64,000 bases of DNA from Haliscomenobacter hydrossis DSM 1100. GTDB taxonomy: Bacteria > Bacteroidota > Bacteroidia > Chitinophagales > Saprospiraceae. Positions within the stretch are counted from its first letter, which is position 1, and every line of letters begins with the position of its first letter. Shown piece by piece: positions 36,123 to 44,611 of this stretch. Where the stretch lies: positions 3,002,315 through 3,066,314 of the forward strand of contig NC_015510.1 in NCBI RefSeq assembly GCF_000212735.1. Reading direction: 5' to 3'. Position numbers and translations under genes: made by a program. Under the pieces are notes generated by a model. The model made no database searches. It had not been told where the DNA came from and worked only from the letters and a program-made list of their open reading frames with translations.

Positions 36123-36602
36123 ATGGAAGAGCTTACCATCACCCGTGGTGCCTACACCATTACCACCGACAAATCGCGCTTGGACCTCAATGCCGTGCAC
36201 CAGTATTTGTCAAAACAATCATATTGGAGTCCCAATATCCCGCTGGAAACTGTACAAAATGCTGCGGCGCATTCGCTCACTTTTGCGGTTTTGTACGGCA
36301 ATGAACAAGTGGGTTATGCCCGCGTCATTTCCGATTATTCGATCTTTGCCTACCTGGGCGATGTGTACATTTTGGAAGCACACCAGGGGCAGGGTTTGTC
36401 CAAATGGTTGATGGAAACCATCATGGGTCATCCGGATTTGCAAGGCCTCCGGCGCTGGGTATTGGCCACCCGCGACGCACATGGTTTGTACGCGCAGTAC
36501 GGATGGAAACCGCTGGCCAATCCCTCCATTTGGATGGAAGTGCACAACCCCGATGTTTACTCCGACACCGCTACCCCCACAAAAGAATCCGCCGTACCAT
36601 AA
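36123..36602 (+). CDS. GNAT family N-acetyltransferase
   Basis: 159 residues. The acetyl-CoA binding motif A is the segment AYLGDVYILEAHQGQGLSKW followed by LMETIMGHPDL, with the Q/R-x-x-G-x-A/G pattern as QGQGLS. Motif B is RRWVLATRDAHGLYAQYGWK, whose YxxxGW end is typical. Small stand-alone members like this acetylate amines of unknown identity. The last 46 bp overlap the 3' end of the convergent GH130 gene, so the C-terminal tail (YSDTATPTKESAVP) is probably a late extension. Confidence 0.87.
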   Translation: MEELTITRGAYTITTDKSRLDLNAVHQYLSKQSYWSPNIPLETVQNAAAHSLTFAVLYGNEQVGYARVISDYSIFAYLGDVYILEAHQGQGLSKWLMETIMGHPDLQGLRRWVLATRDAHGLYAQYGWKPLANPSIWMEVHNPDVYSDTATPTKESAVP

Positions 36603-37654
36603 TACAAAAACCATTTCTTTTTAAAGTACACCAAACCTTCAGCAAAAGTAGTACCCGCCTGGTATTGCCCCGTAACTTCGTGAGGCAAGCTCGGCTTAAG
36701 GAAAGGCTGGTCCAAACGCCGCAGTACTTTTTCAGGATTGTCAGCAGCAAAAGTGACGCGTCCGACCGAATACATCCCTTTGGGCAAACGGGTATCGGCC
36801 TTTTCATCGGTGGCATTGCGGCCATTGTAGAAGAGGTTGATCTCGTTGTTGATGATGATCGCGGGTGGGCCACATTCGGTAAGGTTGCTGTCGAACATCC
36901 CTGGTCGGGTGCGGATGACGGCTTTCAATTCTTCTCGTGCATCCACAGCAGGATACCAATCGTACAGGTTGTCTGACCAGGCCAGGTTGACAAAAAGCTC
37001 ACCCCAATACATCCAGTATTTGCCATTGATTTTGGCCAACACCGCTTTGCCATTGACCATTTTGGTGATCATGGAACCCGACTTGCAGGCCATGTCCAGG
37101 AATTTTCCATTGTAGGCTTTGGCAAAAGCCGGGCCTTTTTTTTCCCAATGCTCCAAATCTTTGGAAAAAGCAATACACAGGCGCGGCAGTTTGTAATTCC
37201 AGGCAGTATAGGCTACGACGTAAAGTCCTTCCTCGGTTTGAACCAAACGTGGATCTTCGCAGCCCCCGGGAAAATCGTACTGGGTCTGATCGTCATTGTC
37301 TGGGTACAATACGGGCTTGGGATGTTTCGTAAAGTGAATGCCATCGGTGCTTTCGGCGAGTCCCAAGCGCGAGGTGCGGCCACCGAGGATGGCGGCGGGA
37401 TTGTCTTCACAGCGGTAGAGTAAAAACACTTTGCCGTCTTTGACAATGGCCCCCGGGTTGAATACATCCGCCCGTTGCCACCTTACAGTCTGTTTTTTTA
37501 CCGGACAAAAAAAGGTGAAGCTGGTGTCGGCTTTGAGAATGGGATTTTCAGCCGGTTTGTAAAAGGCCAACTTTTCGATGCCGGTTTGCATCTTTTGAGT
37601 GGCACAGGCTGAAAATAACAATGCAGTCAGGAGAAAAAGGGATAGGTTCCGCAT
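36557..37654 (-). CDS. glycoside hydrolase family 130-like lipoprotein
   Basis: 365 residues. A lipobox signal (MRNLSLFLLTALLFSAC, Cys17) places it on the periplasmic membrane or cell surface. The five-blade propeller of GH130/GH43-like enzymes is visible: RADVFNPGAIVKDGKVFLLY, YRCED, SRLGLAESTDGIHF, GGCEDPRLVQTEEGLYVVAY and WYWGE-like WMYWGELF. GH130 enzymes are mainly mannoside phosphorylases or hydrolases; the secreted ones favour hydrolysis of mannose-containing glycans. The substrate is not predictable here. No sus genes adjoin it. Confidence 0.85.
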   Translation of the reverse strand: MRNLSLFLLTALLFSACATQKMQTGIEKLAFYKPAENPILKADTSFTFFCPVKKQTVRWQRADVFNPGAIVKDGKVFLLYRCEDNPAAILGGRTSRLGLAESTDGIHFTKHPKPVLYPDNDDQTQYDFPGGCEDPRLVQTEEGLYVVAYTAWNYKLPRLCIAFSKDLEHWEKKGPAFAKAYNGKFLDMACKSGSMITKMVNGKAVLAKINGKYWMYWGELFVNLAWSDNLYDWYPAVDAREELKAVIRTRPGMFDSNLTECGPPAIIINNEINLFYNGRNATDEKADTRLPKGMYSVGRVTFAADNPEKVLRRLDQPFLKPSLPHEVTGQYQAGTTFAEGLVYFKKKWFLYYGTADSFVGVAVSE

Positions 37655-37738
37655 GAGCTGAAAATTTTATTTTGTCAGTAATGTATCATTAAGCTTGGCC
37701 GTAACCTATATTTTGGCCAAAATAAAACCCATTTCAAG

Positions 37739-38140
37739 ATGATCATCGAACACGTAGCCATTTGGACGGCACAATTGGAAGCTTTGAAGGATTACTACAT
37801 CCAGTATTTTGGGGCGCAAGCCAATGACAAATACACCAACGTACAAAAACAATTCCAGAGCTATTTCTTGAGTTTCGCCTCTGGCGCCCGACTCGAACTG
37901 ATGAGCAGACCGGACATTCCGGCCAATGCCAATGATCCCATTTCTGCACAATATCTCGGCCTCATCCATCTGGCTTTTGGGGTAGATACCATGGCCGAAG
38001 TGGAGGCCAAAGCCGCAGAGCTGCGTGCTGCGGGTTTTCCCATTCTCAGTGGTCCCCGCAAAACTGGCGATGGGTATTACGAGTTTGAGACACTGGATCC
38101 GGATAACAATCGGCTGGAGGTGTCGGCGGTGGCCGAATGA
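37739..38140 (+). CDS. VOC-family (glyoxalase/bleomycin resistance) protein
   Basis: 133 residues forming one vicinal-oxygen-chelate module pair. It begins MIIEHVAIWTAQLEALKDYY, the usual metal-binding His (H5) and following helix. The matching parts are FASGARLELMSR, IHLAFGVD (second His) and the last acid in YYEFETLDPDNNRLEVSA, which gives the H-H-E triad. The enzyme type is unknown. It has its own transcript, ended by the hairpin at 38208-38297. Confidence 0.87.
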   Translation: MIIEHVAIWTAQLEALKDYYIQYFGAQANDKYTNVQKQFQSYFLSFASGARLELMSRPDIPANANDPISAQYLGLIHLAFGVDTMAEVEAKAAELRAAGFPILSGPRKTGDGYYEFETLDPDNNRLEVSAVAE

Positions 38141-38207
38141 GGTTGATAAAAGGTTGATGAGCATAAGTTGTACCTTGGTCAAAAGTGACCAAAGCGGTTC
38201 AAAAAAG

Positions 38208-38297
38208 TAGCACAAAGGACACAAAGGAAAGCACAAAGTGCACTAAGACAAGCGCTGCCTTGTGTTCTTTGTGCTTTCCTTTGTGCTCTTTGTGTTA
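38208..38297. repeat. CACAAAGGA-repeat hairpin between convergent genes
   Basis: The left arm GTAGCACAAAGGACACAAAG and onward (to about 38245) pairs with CTTTGTGCTTTCCTTTGTGC (about 38268-38287). The arms are made of degenerate CACAAAGGA repeats. The same family occurs at 49656-49743. Confidence 0.75.
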
Positions 38298-38353
38298 AAA
38301 AAGTGTCGCTTTTGTTGCCCTAAAAAATTCGAGATGACGTACTATTTATCAAC

Positions 38354-39811
38354 TTACAAACACGCTCTCAAAATCCTCATCCCCGCTTCCATCTCTGCCT
38401 CGGTTGCGGAAGCAAAGCCCAGTCGGGTTGCATTCAAATGGCTGGAATAACTGGAACCATCGGGGATGTACAATCCTTTGGCCCGCGCTTTAAGTGCCAA
38501 TTCGCGCAAGGGAAGATCGGGATCAAAATTGGCCCAAACGGCCATGCCCCCCGTTGGTCTTTTGAACTCGATGACCTCACCCATTTCCTGTTTCAGCAGT
38601 TCACAAAAAACGTCGCGGCGACGGTGGTAGGTTTTTTGGGCTTTTTTCAAATGCCGTTTCATTTCACCGTCGCGGAACAGGGTGGCTACCGCCGCTTCCA
38701 GGAGGTTGTCCCCTTGTCGGTCGACGATGCGCCGGAACAAGGCCATACTTTCAATCACTTCACTGGGTCCCACGATGTATCCAATGCGCAGTGCGGGCGA
38801 AAAAGCCTTGCACAAGGAGCCAACGTACAGCACATTGCCGCCTGCATCAGCACCCGCAAGCGGTAAAATGGGGTTGCAATCGTAGTGAAAATCGTAATCG
38901 TAATCGTCTTCCAAAATGCAGAAATGGTACTGCTGTGCCAACTGCAAGAGCCGCAAACGGCGTTCGGCGGGCATGGTCACTGTGGTGGGATAGTAGTGAT
39001 GAGGGGTCACATAAACCAGGCGTACCACCTGCTGCTGGCACAGTTTTTCAATGGCGTCCACATCAATGCCCTCAGCATCAACGGGTACACTAAGGAGGTT
39101 TGCGCCCGTTTTTTGAAAAATCAAACTCGCTGAGCCGAAAGAAATTTCGCCCACCACCACCACATCCTGCGGCTGCAAAACCACCTGTGCCGCGAGGTAT
39201 ATGGCCATCGTGCTCCCGCGGGTGATCAGCACATTTTCTACCCCAATGGGCAGGCCGCGGGTTTCGCGCAGGTAAGTAGCCATTTGGTTGCGCAGGGACA
39301 ATTCGCCATAGGTATCGCCATAAAAAAACAGGTTTTTGCGGTACCCCTGGCGCAAAATGCTGCGGAAGGCCCGATTGAGTTCATCCCAGGGGGCAATGCG
39401 CACATCGGGGAATCCGTCGTCAAAAGCCAGGGTATTGCTGCCCCGCAAAACAGGCCGTTGCAGGTTGGCATCGGTATGGAAGGTAAAGCCTGCTTCCGCA
39501 CGCGGGTTGGCTTTGGGCAAGTGCTGGGCTTGTAGCGACTGTGGCCTAATTTCCGGCAATTTTTGACTGACAAAAGTACCTTTTGCAGCGCGGGTTTCGA
39601 GCCAGCCCTGAGCCAGTAGTTCATCGTAGGCGGCCACCACCGTTTGCCGGTGCAGTCCCAAAGCCAATGCCAATGCCCTGGAGCCCGGCAATTGCGCGCC
39701 CACCGGGATGGTGCCCTTGCGGATGTTTTCCGTCAAAGCGCTGGAAATTTGCAGAAAAATGGGCGTTTTGACGGTTTTGTCAACCGCGATAAGGGTAGCG
39801 AAGGGTAGCAT
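38354..39811 (-). CDS. MocR/PdxR-like transcription factor (GntR HTH plus aminotransferase domain)
   Basis: 485 residues from ATG 39811; the in-frame ATGs upstream lie inside the repeat hairpin and are rejected. The N-terminal winged helix (about 1-75; PIFLQISSALTENIRKGTIPVGAQLPGSRALA, then GLHRQTVVAAYDELLAQGWL) is GntR type. The rest is a class I aminotransferase fold with the PLP lysine likely in YVGSLCKAFSPALRIGY (SLCK) and the aspartate in ILEDDYDYDFH. Such regulators use PLP as a sensor or cofactor and often control vitamin B6 or amino-acid genes. The target is unknown; the divergent gene at 40025 is the first candidate. Confidence 0.9.
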   Translation of the reverse strand: MLPFATLIAVDKTVKTPIFLQISSALTENIRKGTIPVGAQLPGSRALALALGLHRQTVVAAYDELLAQGWLETRAAKGTFVSQKLPEIRPQSLQAQHLPKANPRAEAGFTFHTDANLQRPVLRGSNTLAFDDGFPDVRIAPWDELNRAFRSILRQGYRKNLFFYGDTYGELSLRNQMATYLRETRGLPIGVENVLITRGSTMAIYLAAQVVLQPQDVVVVGEISFGSASLIFQKTGANLLSVPVDAEGIDVDAIEKLCQQQVVRLVYVTPHHYYPTTVTMPAERRLRLLQLAQQYHFCILEDDYDYDFHYDCNPILPLAGADAGGNVLYVGSLCKAFSPALRIGYIVGPSEVIESMALFRRIVDRQGDNLLEAAVATLFRDGEMKRHLKKAQKTYHRRRDVFCELLKQEMGEVIEFKRPTGGMAVWANFDPDLPLRELALKARAKGLYIPDGSSYSSHLNATRLGFASATEAEMEAGMRILRACL

Positions 39812-39921
39812 GAGGATGAAGGTTGATAAGGGTTGATGAAGGTTGATAAGGTTGAAAGTTGATAAGGGTCGATGGGGATCAACCTTCATCAACCCCTATC
39901 AACCCTTATCAACTCAACTTA
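39812..39921. repeat. GGTTGATAAG-repeat hairpin in a divergent promoter region
   Basis: The left half repeats GATGAAGGTTGATAAGGGTT units four or five times; the right half (about 39877-39915) is the complement (TCAACCTTCATCAACCCCTA and onward). It lies between two start codons, one of which (39811) abuts it. Confidence 0.8.
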
Positions 39922-39995
39922 TTTACCCCTAAAAATAATACATCTGGACTATTCCTTTTTTTAAAACCGGATATTTTTAACAGGCCGTTAAACTG

Positions 39996-40003
39996 TATTT
40001 TTG
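39996..40003 (+). promoter_or_regulatory. Bacteroidota -7 box (TATTTTTG)
   Basis: A TAnnTTTG match 21 bp before the ATG at 40025, the best-placed promoter box for the monooxygenase-like gene. Confidence 0.5.
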
Positions 40004-40024
40004 TGGTGTATAAACCAGCACAAC

Positions 40025-40375
40025 ATGAAAACTGAAAACAACAATCATTTGCCTGCCTTGGCAGATACACCTGAGCCGCCCTATTACGCGGTCATCTTCA
40101 GCACTACGCGCACCGAAGGAGACCATGGCTATGGGGAAATGGCCGAAAAAATGGCCGCACTAGCCGCTACTATGCCCGGGTACTTGGGCGCTGAAAGTAC
40201 CCGCAACGAAATTGGCATTACCGTGTCTTACTGGAAAGATTTGGAAAGCATCAAAAACTGGAAATACAACCTGGAACACGTCGTTGCCCGGGATTTGGGG
40301 CGAGAGGTTTGGTATCAGTCTTATCGTTTGCGGATTGCGCGGGTAGAGCGGGATTACGGGTTTGAGAAGAAATGA
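40025..40375 (+). CDS. antibiotic biosynthesis monooxygenase (ABM) fold protein
   Basis: 116 residues. The dimeric alpha-beta barrel of ABM/YgiN-type proteins is suggested by YYAVIFSTTRTEGDHGYGEM, MAALAATMPGYLGAEST and the strand ITVSYWKDLESIKNWKYNLEH, with the closing REVWYQSYRLRIARVE. It starts at ATG 40025. Members are small heme- or cofactor-free oxygenases or stress proteins. It lies divergent to the MocR-type regulator, which may control it. Confidence 0.82.
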   Translation: MKTENNNHLPALADTPEPPYYAVIFSTTRTEGDHGYGEMAEKMAALAATMPGYLGAESTRNEIGITVSYWKDLESIKNWKYNLEHVVARDLGREVWYQSYRLRIARVERDYGFEKK

Positions 40376-40437
40376 ATACAACATGAAATTTTTAAATAAA
40401 AATCCTTAATCTTGTTACACCGTAAGCATGTTTATTT

Positions 40438-41142
40438 ATGACCAATACTGCCCGGCAGGCATCCATTCTCGATTTTTTCCTCGAATCCCTTTTGCTGATT
40501 GTCGCAGCGGGCATCCTGGCTTTTGCCTGTTTGATGGGCACCAAAATCGTACCCTATTTCAGTTTTCATCCCCTCCAGGATTTTTTGGGCACCAAGACCG
40601 ACGCAGTATTGGCCAAACCCTTCTTTCAGGTTTCTTTTTACATCCACATCGCCAGCAGTTGGGTGGTGATGACAGCAGGAGCGATCCAGATCATCCCCGC
40701 ATTGTACCGGCGTTGGCCAGGCGTACACCGCTGGTTGGGGCGCATTTACGTGCTGACCATTTTGGTGTTGGCCTGTCCTTCGGGATTGGGTTTGGCCATT
40801 TATGCCAATGGTGGACTGGCGGCCCGAGTAGGTTTTAGCTTACAGTGTGTAGTATGGTGGTTCTTGACTTTTCAAGCCTGGCACTATGCTCGCCAGCAGC
40901 ATTGGGAAAAACACGCCAACGCCATGCTGCGCAGCTTGGCGGTAACCACAGCAGCCATGAGTCTGCGCACGGAGAGCTATTTCATGTATTACTATTTGGG
41001 TACCAAACCCATCGAGACCTACCTCACGGTGACCTGGCTTTCCTGGGTAGGAAATCTGTTTGTTGCCGAAATATTAATTTTTTTTGGCTGGGGAAGCTAC
41101 CTGATTAAAAGAATGTTCGTTACCAAAGCGTTATACCATTAA
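40438..41142 (+). CDS. DUF2306 family membrane protein
   Basis: 234 residues with about seven hydrophobic helices. The segment FYIHIASSWVVMTAGAIQII, then RRWPGVHRWLGRIYVLTILV, shows the conserved His and the HRxLGxxY motif of DUF2306; LRSLAVTTAAMSLRTESYF is the later conserved helix. Members are uncharacterised and common in Bacteroidota. It is followed 12 bp later by a lipoprotein gene on the same strand, so the two likely share a transcript. Confidence 0.8.
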   Translation: MTNTARQASILDFFLESLLLIVAAGILAFACLMGTKIVPYFSFHPLQDFLGTKTDAVLAKPFFQVSFYIHIASSWVVMTAGAIQIIPALYRRWPGVHRWLGRIYVLTILVLACPSGLGLAIYANGGLAARVGFSLQCVVWWFLTFQAWHYARQQHWEKHANAMLRSLAVTTAAMSLRTESYFMYYYLGTKPIETYLTVTWLSWVGNLFVAEILIFFGWGSYLIKRMFVTKALYH

Positions 41143-41154
41143 ACCAACTGCATC

Positions 41155-42024
41155 ATGAAAAAACACCTTGCTCAAATTGCCGTCTTTGCTGCTGCGTTCG
41201 CCATTTGCCTTTTTGGCTTGATGCAATGCACCCAAAAAGCCGCCCAACAAACCGAAAAAGAAGAAGCGCCAACACCGCTCACTACCCACGCTGAAGGGGC
41301 AGATACGCTCCGCTCCGAAGACATTGCGGAGAGCGAGGTTAAGCCGATTACCCTTAAATGGCTGCCCAGTACGGGTATGCATGCGCTGTTGGATAACCTC
41401 GATTTGTCGGACATCATCGTGAGCCACGATTGGGCCGAGCTGGGCTTTTACGGTGCTGATCGGTACAAAATCGAATTCTATTTTGCGGAAGTCACCAAAG
41501 ATGAAAAAGACCCTTTCCTCTACCACGTTGTAGGCAAAAATCGCCACAAAAAAGTGGTGAGTGAATTCAAAGGCACCTTGCGTATTGATAGTTTGGCTCA
41601 GATCACCGACCCAAATCTCGATACCGAGGAGGTAAGCGACATGGGCGTGCAGCGCATGTATTCGGCAGGTGGCAGCTTTACTTTGGCCGAAGACAGCCTG
41701 AGCAAATACTCGGGCCGCTTTACGGGCAGGCTTAAAATGGATTTTGCTTCCTACGACAAAGCGCCTACTGAAATCTGGTTTTTCTCAGACACCCCGAATA
41801 AGGGTAGCGGCATTCGCTATGACGGCGTCTGGACGAGTTACAAAACGGGAAAGTCCAAACCTGTTATCTGGTCTAAAGACCTTTTTCGCTTCGCTAACGA
41901 CATTCTCAAGGAGTTTTCCATCGGTGAACGCGACGTAGAAATCAACGAAAAATACCGCAGCCTGGGCTGGGATAATTTTTGGGAGAATGATGAATGGTGG
42001 GCGGAGTCTAAGGTGAAGATGTAG
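41155..42024 (+). CDS. lipoprotein of unknown function
   Basis: 289 residues. The signal ends at the lipobox Cys in LFGLMQC (residue 25). The mature part starts with an acidic linker (TEKEEAPTPLTTHAEGADTL). It is followed by a strand-rich domain with YKIEFYFAEVTKDEKDPFLY and GSFTLAEDSLSKYSGRFTG, and an aromatic end (WDNFWENDEWWAES). No family recognised; similar proteins occur in Saprospiria. It is 12 bp after the DUF2306 gene and terminated by the hairpin at 42029. Confidence 0.65.
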   Translation: MKKHLAQIAVFAAAFAICLFGLMQCTQKAAQQTEKEEAPTPLTTHAEGADTLRSEDIAESEVKPITLKWLPSTGMHALLDNLDLSDIIVSHDWAELGFYGADRYKIEFYFAEVTKDEKDPFLYHVVGKNRHKKVVSEFKGTLRIDSLAQITDPNLDTEEVSDMGVQRMYSAGGSFTLAEDSLSKYSGRFTGRLKMDFASYDKAPTEIWFFSDTPNKGSGIRYDGVWTSYKTGKSKPVIWSKDLFRFANDILKEFSIGERDVEINEKYRSLGWDNFWENDEWWAESKVKM

Positions 42025-42028
42025 GAGT

Positions 42029-42186
42029 TGAAGGTTCGGGGGTTCGACGTTCGAAGGTTCGACGTTCGGGGGTTCGAAGGTTCAATCAATCGGTCGCCGT
42101 GCTGGTCACTGAGCGGAGTCGAAGTGAAGTCGAGGAGCCTGATTGAACGTCGAACCCCCGAACCTTCGAACCCCCGAACCCCTGAA
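42029..42186. repeat. GGTTCGGG-repeat hairpin with inner GAGCGGAGTCGA stem
   Basis: The left arm (42029-42084) is built from GGTTCGGGGGTTCGA units, and the right arm (about 42143-42186) is the complement. The centre holds TCACTGAGCGGAGTCGAAGT, a palindrome-like module seen again near 57165-57185. It lies between two convergent genes. Confidence 0.8.
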
Positions 42187-42187
42187 C

Positions 42188-42580
42188 TTATTTCTTCAAA
42201 AGGTCCCGAATCTCCCCAAGCAATTCGATATCCGTAGGCCCAGGAGGAGGCGCAGGTGCTGCTTCTACTTGTTTACGTTTGAGCCCGTTGATGCCTTTGA
42301 TGACCATAAACATCACCAATGCCACCACGATAAAATCAATACTGGCGGTGACAAACTCGCCCCAGGCAATGGCCACTTCCGGAGTGTCGCCTACGGCTGC
42401 TTTGATGACAATTTTTTGGTCGTTGAGATTGACGCCTCCCAACAGCAGGCCAACTAAAGGGGCAAACATCTTTTCCACAAAGGCCGTTACAACCTTGCCA
42501 AAAGCCGCGCCCATCACAAAAGCGATGGCTGTATCAATCAGGTTGCCCTTGATGGCGAATTCTTTAAATTCTTTCCACAT
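42188..42580 (-). CDS. mscL: large-conductance mechanosensitive channel
   Basis: 130 residues, the family length. The cytoplasmic N-terminal helix MWKEFKEFAIKGN leads into TM1 (LIDTAIAFVMGAAFGKVVTAFVEKM) with the glycine-rich constriction, a periplasmic loop (APLVGLLLGGVNL), TM2 (FIVVALVMFMVIKGINGL), and a cytoplasmic C-terminal helix bundle after a Pro-rich linker (ELLGEIRDLLKK). It opens under osmotic downshock to release solutes. It is a single-gene unit. Confidence 0.96.
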   Translation of the reverse strand: MWKEFKEFAIKGNLIDTAIAFVMGAAFGKVVTAFVEKMFAPLVGLLLGGVNLNDQKIVIKAAVGDTPEVAIAWGEFVTASIDFIVVALVMFMVIKGINGLKRKQVEAAPAPPPGPTDIELLGEIRDLLKK

Positions 42581-42676
42581 GGTGTTTGATTTGGTAAAAA
42601 AATGATGTGTAGTGAAGCAAATATAAAATAAAAATATAGAAACACCTGTGGTCTGCCCCGGATTACCAACAGCCCA

Positions 42677-43315
42677 TTATTGCGGATAATTTGGAATATT
42701 CAGCCCGAGCATGATGTCATGCTTGGCCACCCAAAGCCCATTTCCTTTTTTTACCAAGGTCAAAATGCCATTTCCACCCCGGTTGTCATGTCCTTTACGC
42801 CGTTCGGGCGTCATGAGCGGATCGTCATCGAACAAAAACTCGTCGATGTAGTAGGGCTTATTCAGGTTGGGCTCTTTGATAAAGACATGGATGTGCGCCA
42901 GAATATCAGTTCCCGGATACGAAGCTGGACGAATGGTAAAAATCGAATAATGGCCAGTCTGGTCACTTTTCACCCAACCCCGCAGATAGCCGTGACGTTC
43001 GGTGCCTTTGGGAACAGATGAATTGGGGGTATATTTTCCATGAATGTCGGTGTGGTAGTAATACACAATCACGTTGGGGGCTGGCGTTTTTCCATCGCGT
43101 TGGTACACGGTGCCCGTAATCTGAATTCTGCTGGCGCCTTTTTCATCCCAACCTGCACTGGTATCTACGGCATTCATGGCTTTGGGCATGCCCAGAAACA
43201 TCCAGTCGCAACCGTCACAAGCCCCACCTACGAGAGGTTTGGCCTTGGTTTGTGCCTGGTTATTGGTGATGAAACAAATGCAAAAAAGCAGGGTGAATGC
43301 GATGATCTTGCGCAT
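42677..43315 (-). CDS. secreted intradiol dioxygenase-like protein
   Basis: 212 residues with a signal peptide (MRKIIAFTLLFCICFITNNQ). The fold of catechol/protocatechuate dioxygenases is visible: RIQITGTVYQRDGKTPAPNV, then VYYYHTDIHGKYTPN (first Tyr/His ligands), HGYLRGWVKSDQTGHYSIFT, RPASYPGTDILAHIHVFIKE (HIH pair) and DEFLFDDDP. The usual iron ligands are two Tyr and two His, and candidates for all four are present. Secreted members of this group are widespread in Bacteroidota with unknown substrates. Confidence 0.82.
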   Translation of the reverse strand: MRKIIAFTLLFCICFITNNQAQTKAKPLVGGACDGCDWMFLGMPKAMNAVDTSAGWDEKGASRIQITGTVYQRDGKTPAPNVIVYYYHTDIHGKYTPNSSVPKGTERHGYLRGWVKSDQTGHYSIFTIRPASYPGTDILAHIHVFIKEPNLNKPYYIDEFLFDDDPLMTPERRKGHDNRGGNGILTLVKKGNGLWVAKHDIMLGLNIPNYPQ

Positions 43316-43438
43316 GAGTTGATGGTTTCTTGGAAGGACAATGGCTACAAAAAACGGTTGCAGTAATGAAATCTTATTGTCGGGTTTGGTACTTTCCCAT
43401 CTTTGTTTCGTTATTTTGACAATCTACAATCCAAATTG

Positions 43439-43909
43439 ATGAAAGCAGCCAGTGTAAAAGACTTAAAAAAAGAATTGCAACAGCGATCAGCTTTCGATTT
43501 GGTCGCTTTGTGTTTGCGTTTGAGCAAATTTAAAAAAGAGAACAAGGAGCTGCTCAGCTACCTGCTTTTTGAAGCCGACGATGAAAATGCTTTCATCCGT
43601 CGGATACAGGAAGAAATGGCGGAGCAGTTTTCGAGCATCAATACCAAATCTTCACTCTTTATCAAAAAGGGTGTTGCCAAGATCCTGCGAAGCGTAAAAA
43701 CAACGATCCGTTATTCCAGCAAGAAGGAAACCGAAGTAGAACTGCTGCTGTACTTCTGTGCTCAAATGAAGGAAATACGCCCATCCATAAAGCGAAATAC
43801 GGTACTCCAAAACCTTTACGAACGGCAATTGGAAAGGATTCGCAAAGTCGTGCCCTTATTGCACGAAGACCTCCAACACGACTATACCGTCGAGTTGGAG
43901 CGGCTTTAA
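43439..43909 (+). CDS. hypothetical helical protein
   Basis: 156 residues from ATG 43439. No signal peptide or membrane segment. It looks mostly helical and basic, with KAASVKDLKKELQQRSAFDLV (a SAP-like or HEAT-like first helix pair) and YERQLERIRKVVPLLHEDLQ at the end. No family recognised. It has its own promoter region and lies 145 bp before a membrane-protein gene on the same strand. Confidence 0.6.
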   Translation: MKAASVKDLKKELQQRSAFDLVALCLRLSKFKKENKELLSYLLFEADDENAFIRRIQEEMAEQFSSINTKSSLFIKKGVAKILRSVKTTIRYSSKKETEVELLLYFCAQMKEIRPSIKRNTVLQNLYERQLERIRKVVPLLHEDLQHDYTVELERL

Positions 43910-44054
43910 CCGAACTATGTTGGCTGCCACATTTAAGTTTCTTGACCACAGGATTGATTTTTTTCCACAATTGGGATGACGGATATCATAGCCCGATACC
44001 ATGAACGGGTCTATTTTTATTCCGCACTTCATTTTATCACTAAAATACAATTGA

Positions 44055-44462
44055 ATGAAAAAAGTCCTTACCTCGGGTCTGGTCGCGAGCCTTGTTTTGC
44101 TGGCCTTTGCCTATTTATGCTTACAGTTGATGCCAGTCTTACTTCCGTATGTTGCAGAAGAATATTATAACCCCATATTTGTAGAGGATGCTTCCCGAAA
44201 TATTTTCTATTTCATCCACCCCATTGTCCTGGCTTTTGCATTGGCCTGGTTCTGGAACCGGTTTAAAGACCTATTTGTAGGCAACCTGCTGGTTCGTGGA
44301 GTGGAATTTGGGTTTGTGTATGCCATCATTGCCACCCTGCCCATCATGGTGTTGACTTACAGCGCCATTGATGTATCCTTAACGGTAGTAGGCACCTGGT
44401 TGCTCTACGGCTTTTTTCAGGGGACAATTGCCGGCTTGATTTTTGCTCGAATGCATGTGTGA
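44055..44462 (+). CDS. small four-helix membrane protein
   Basis: 135 residues with four hydrophobic helices (about 5-30, 50-70, 80-103, 108-130), beginning MKKVLTSGLVASLVLLAFAY and including FYFIHPIVLAFALAWFWNRF and TWLLYGFFQGTIAGLIFARM. No charged or catalytic motif stands out. Its family is unknown. It is terminated by the hairpin 44464-44575. Confidence 0.65.
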   Translation: MKKVLTSGLVASLVLLAFAYLCLQLMPVLLPYVAEEYYNPIFVEDASRNIFYFIHPIVLAFALAWFWNRFKDLFVGNLLVRGVEFGFVYAIIATLPIMVLTYSAIDVSLTVVGTWLLYGFFQGTIAGLIFARMHV

Positions 44463-44463
44463 A

Positions 44464-44575
44464 TCAGGGAATTTCACCACGGATGCGCACGGATTTCCAC
44501 AGATTTTTCTAGCCATATCCATAAAACCTGTAGGAATCTGTGAGCATCCGTGGTGAAAAAAATCTGCCGCAAGCG
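44464..44575. repeat. nested hairpin, CCACGGAT family, between convergent genes
   Basis: TTTCACCACGGATGCGCACG and the following CCACAGATTTTTCT at the left pair with TGAGCATCCGTGGTGAAA at about 44541-44558. Flanking TCTGCCGCAAGCGG matches the outer module of the 35.9 kb copy. Confidence 0.7.
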
Positions 44576-44611
44576 GGACTAGATTTTTGCTAAAACGCTC
44601 ATTTTTTACAG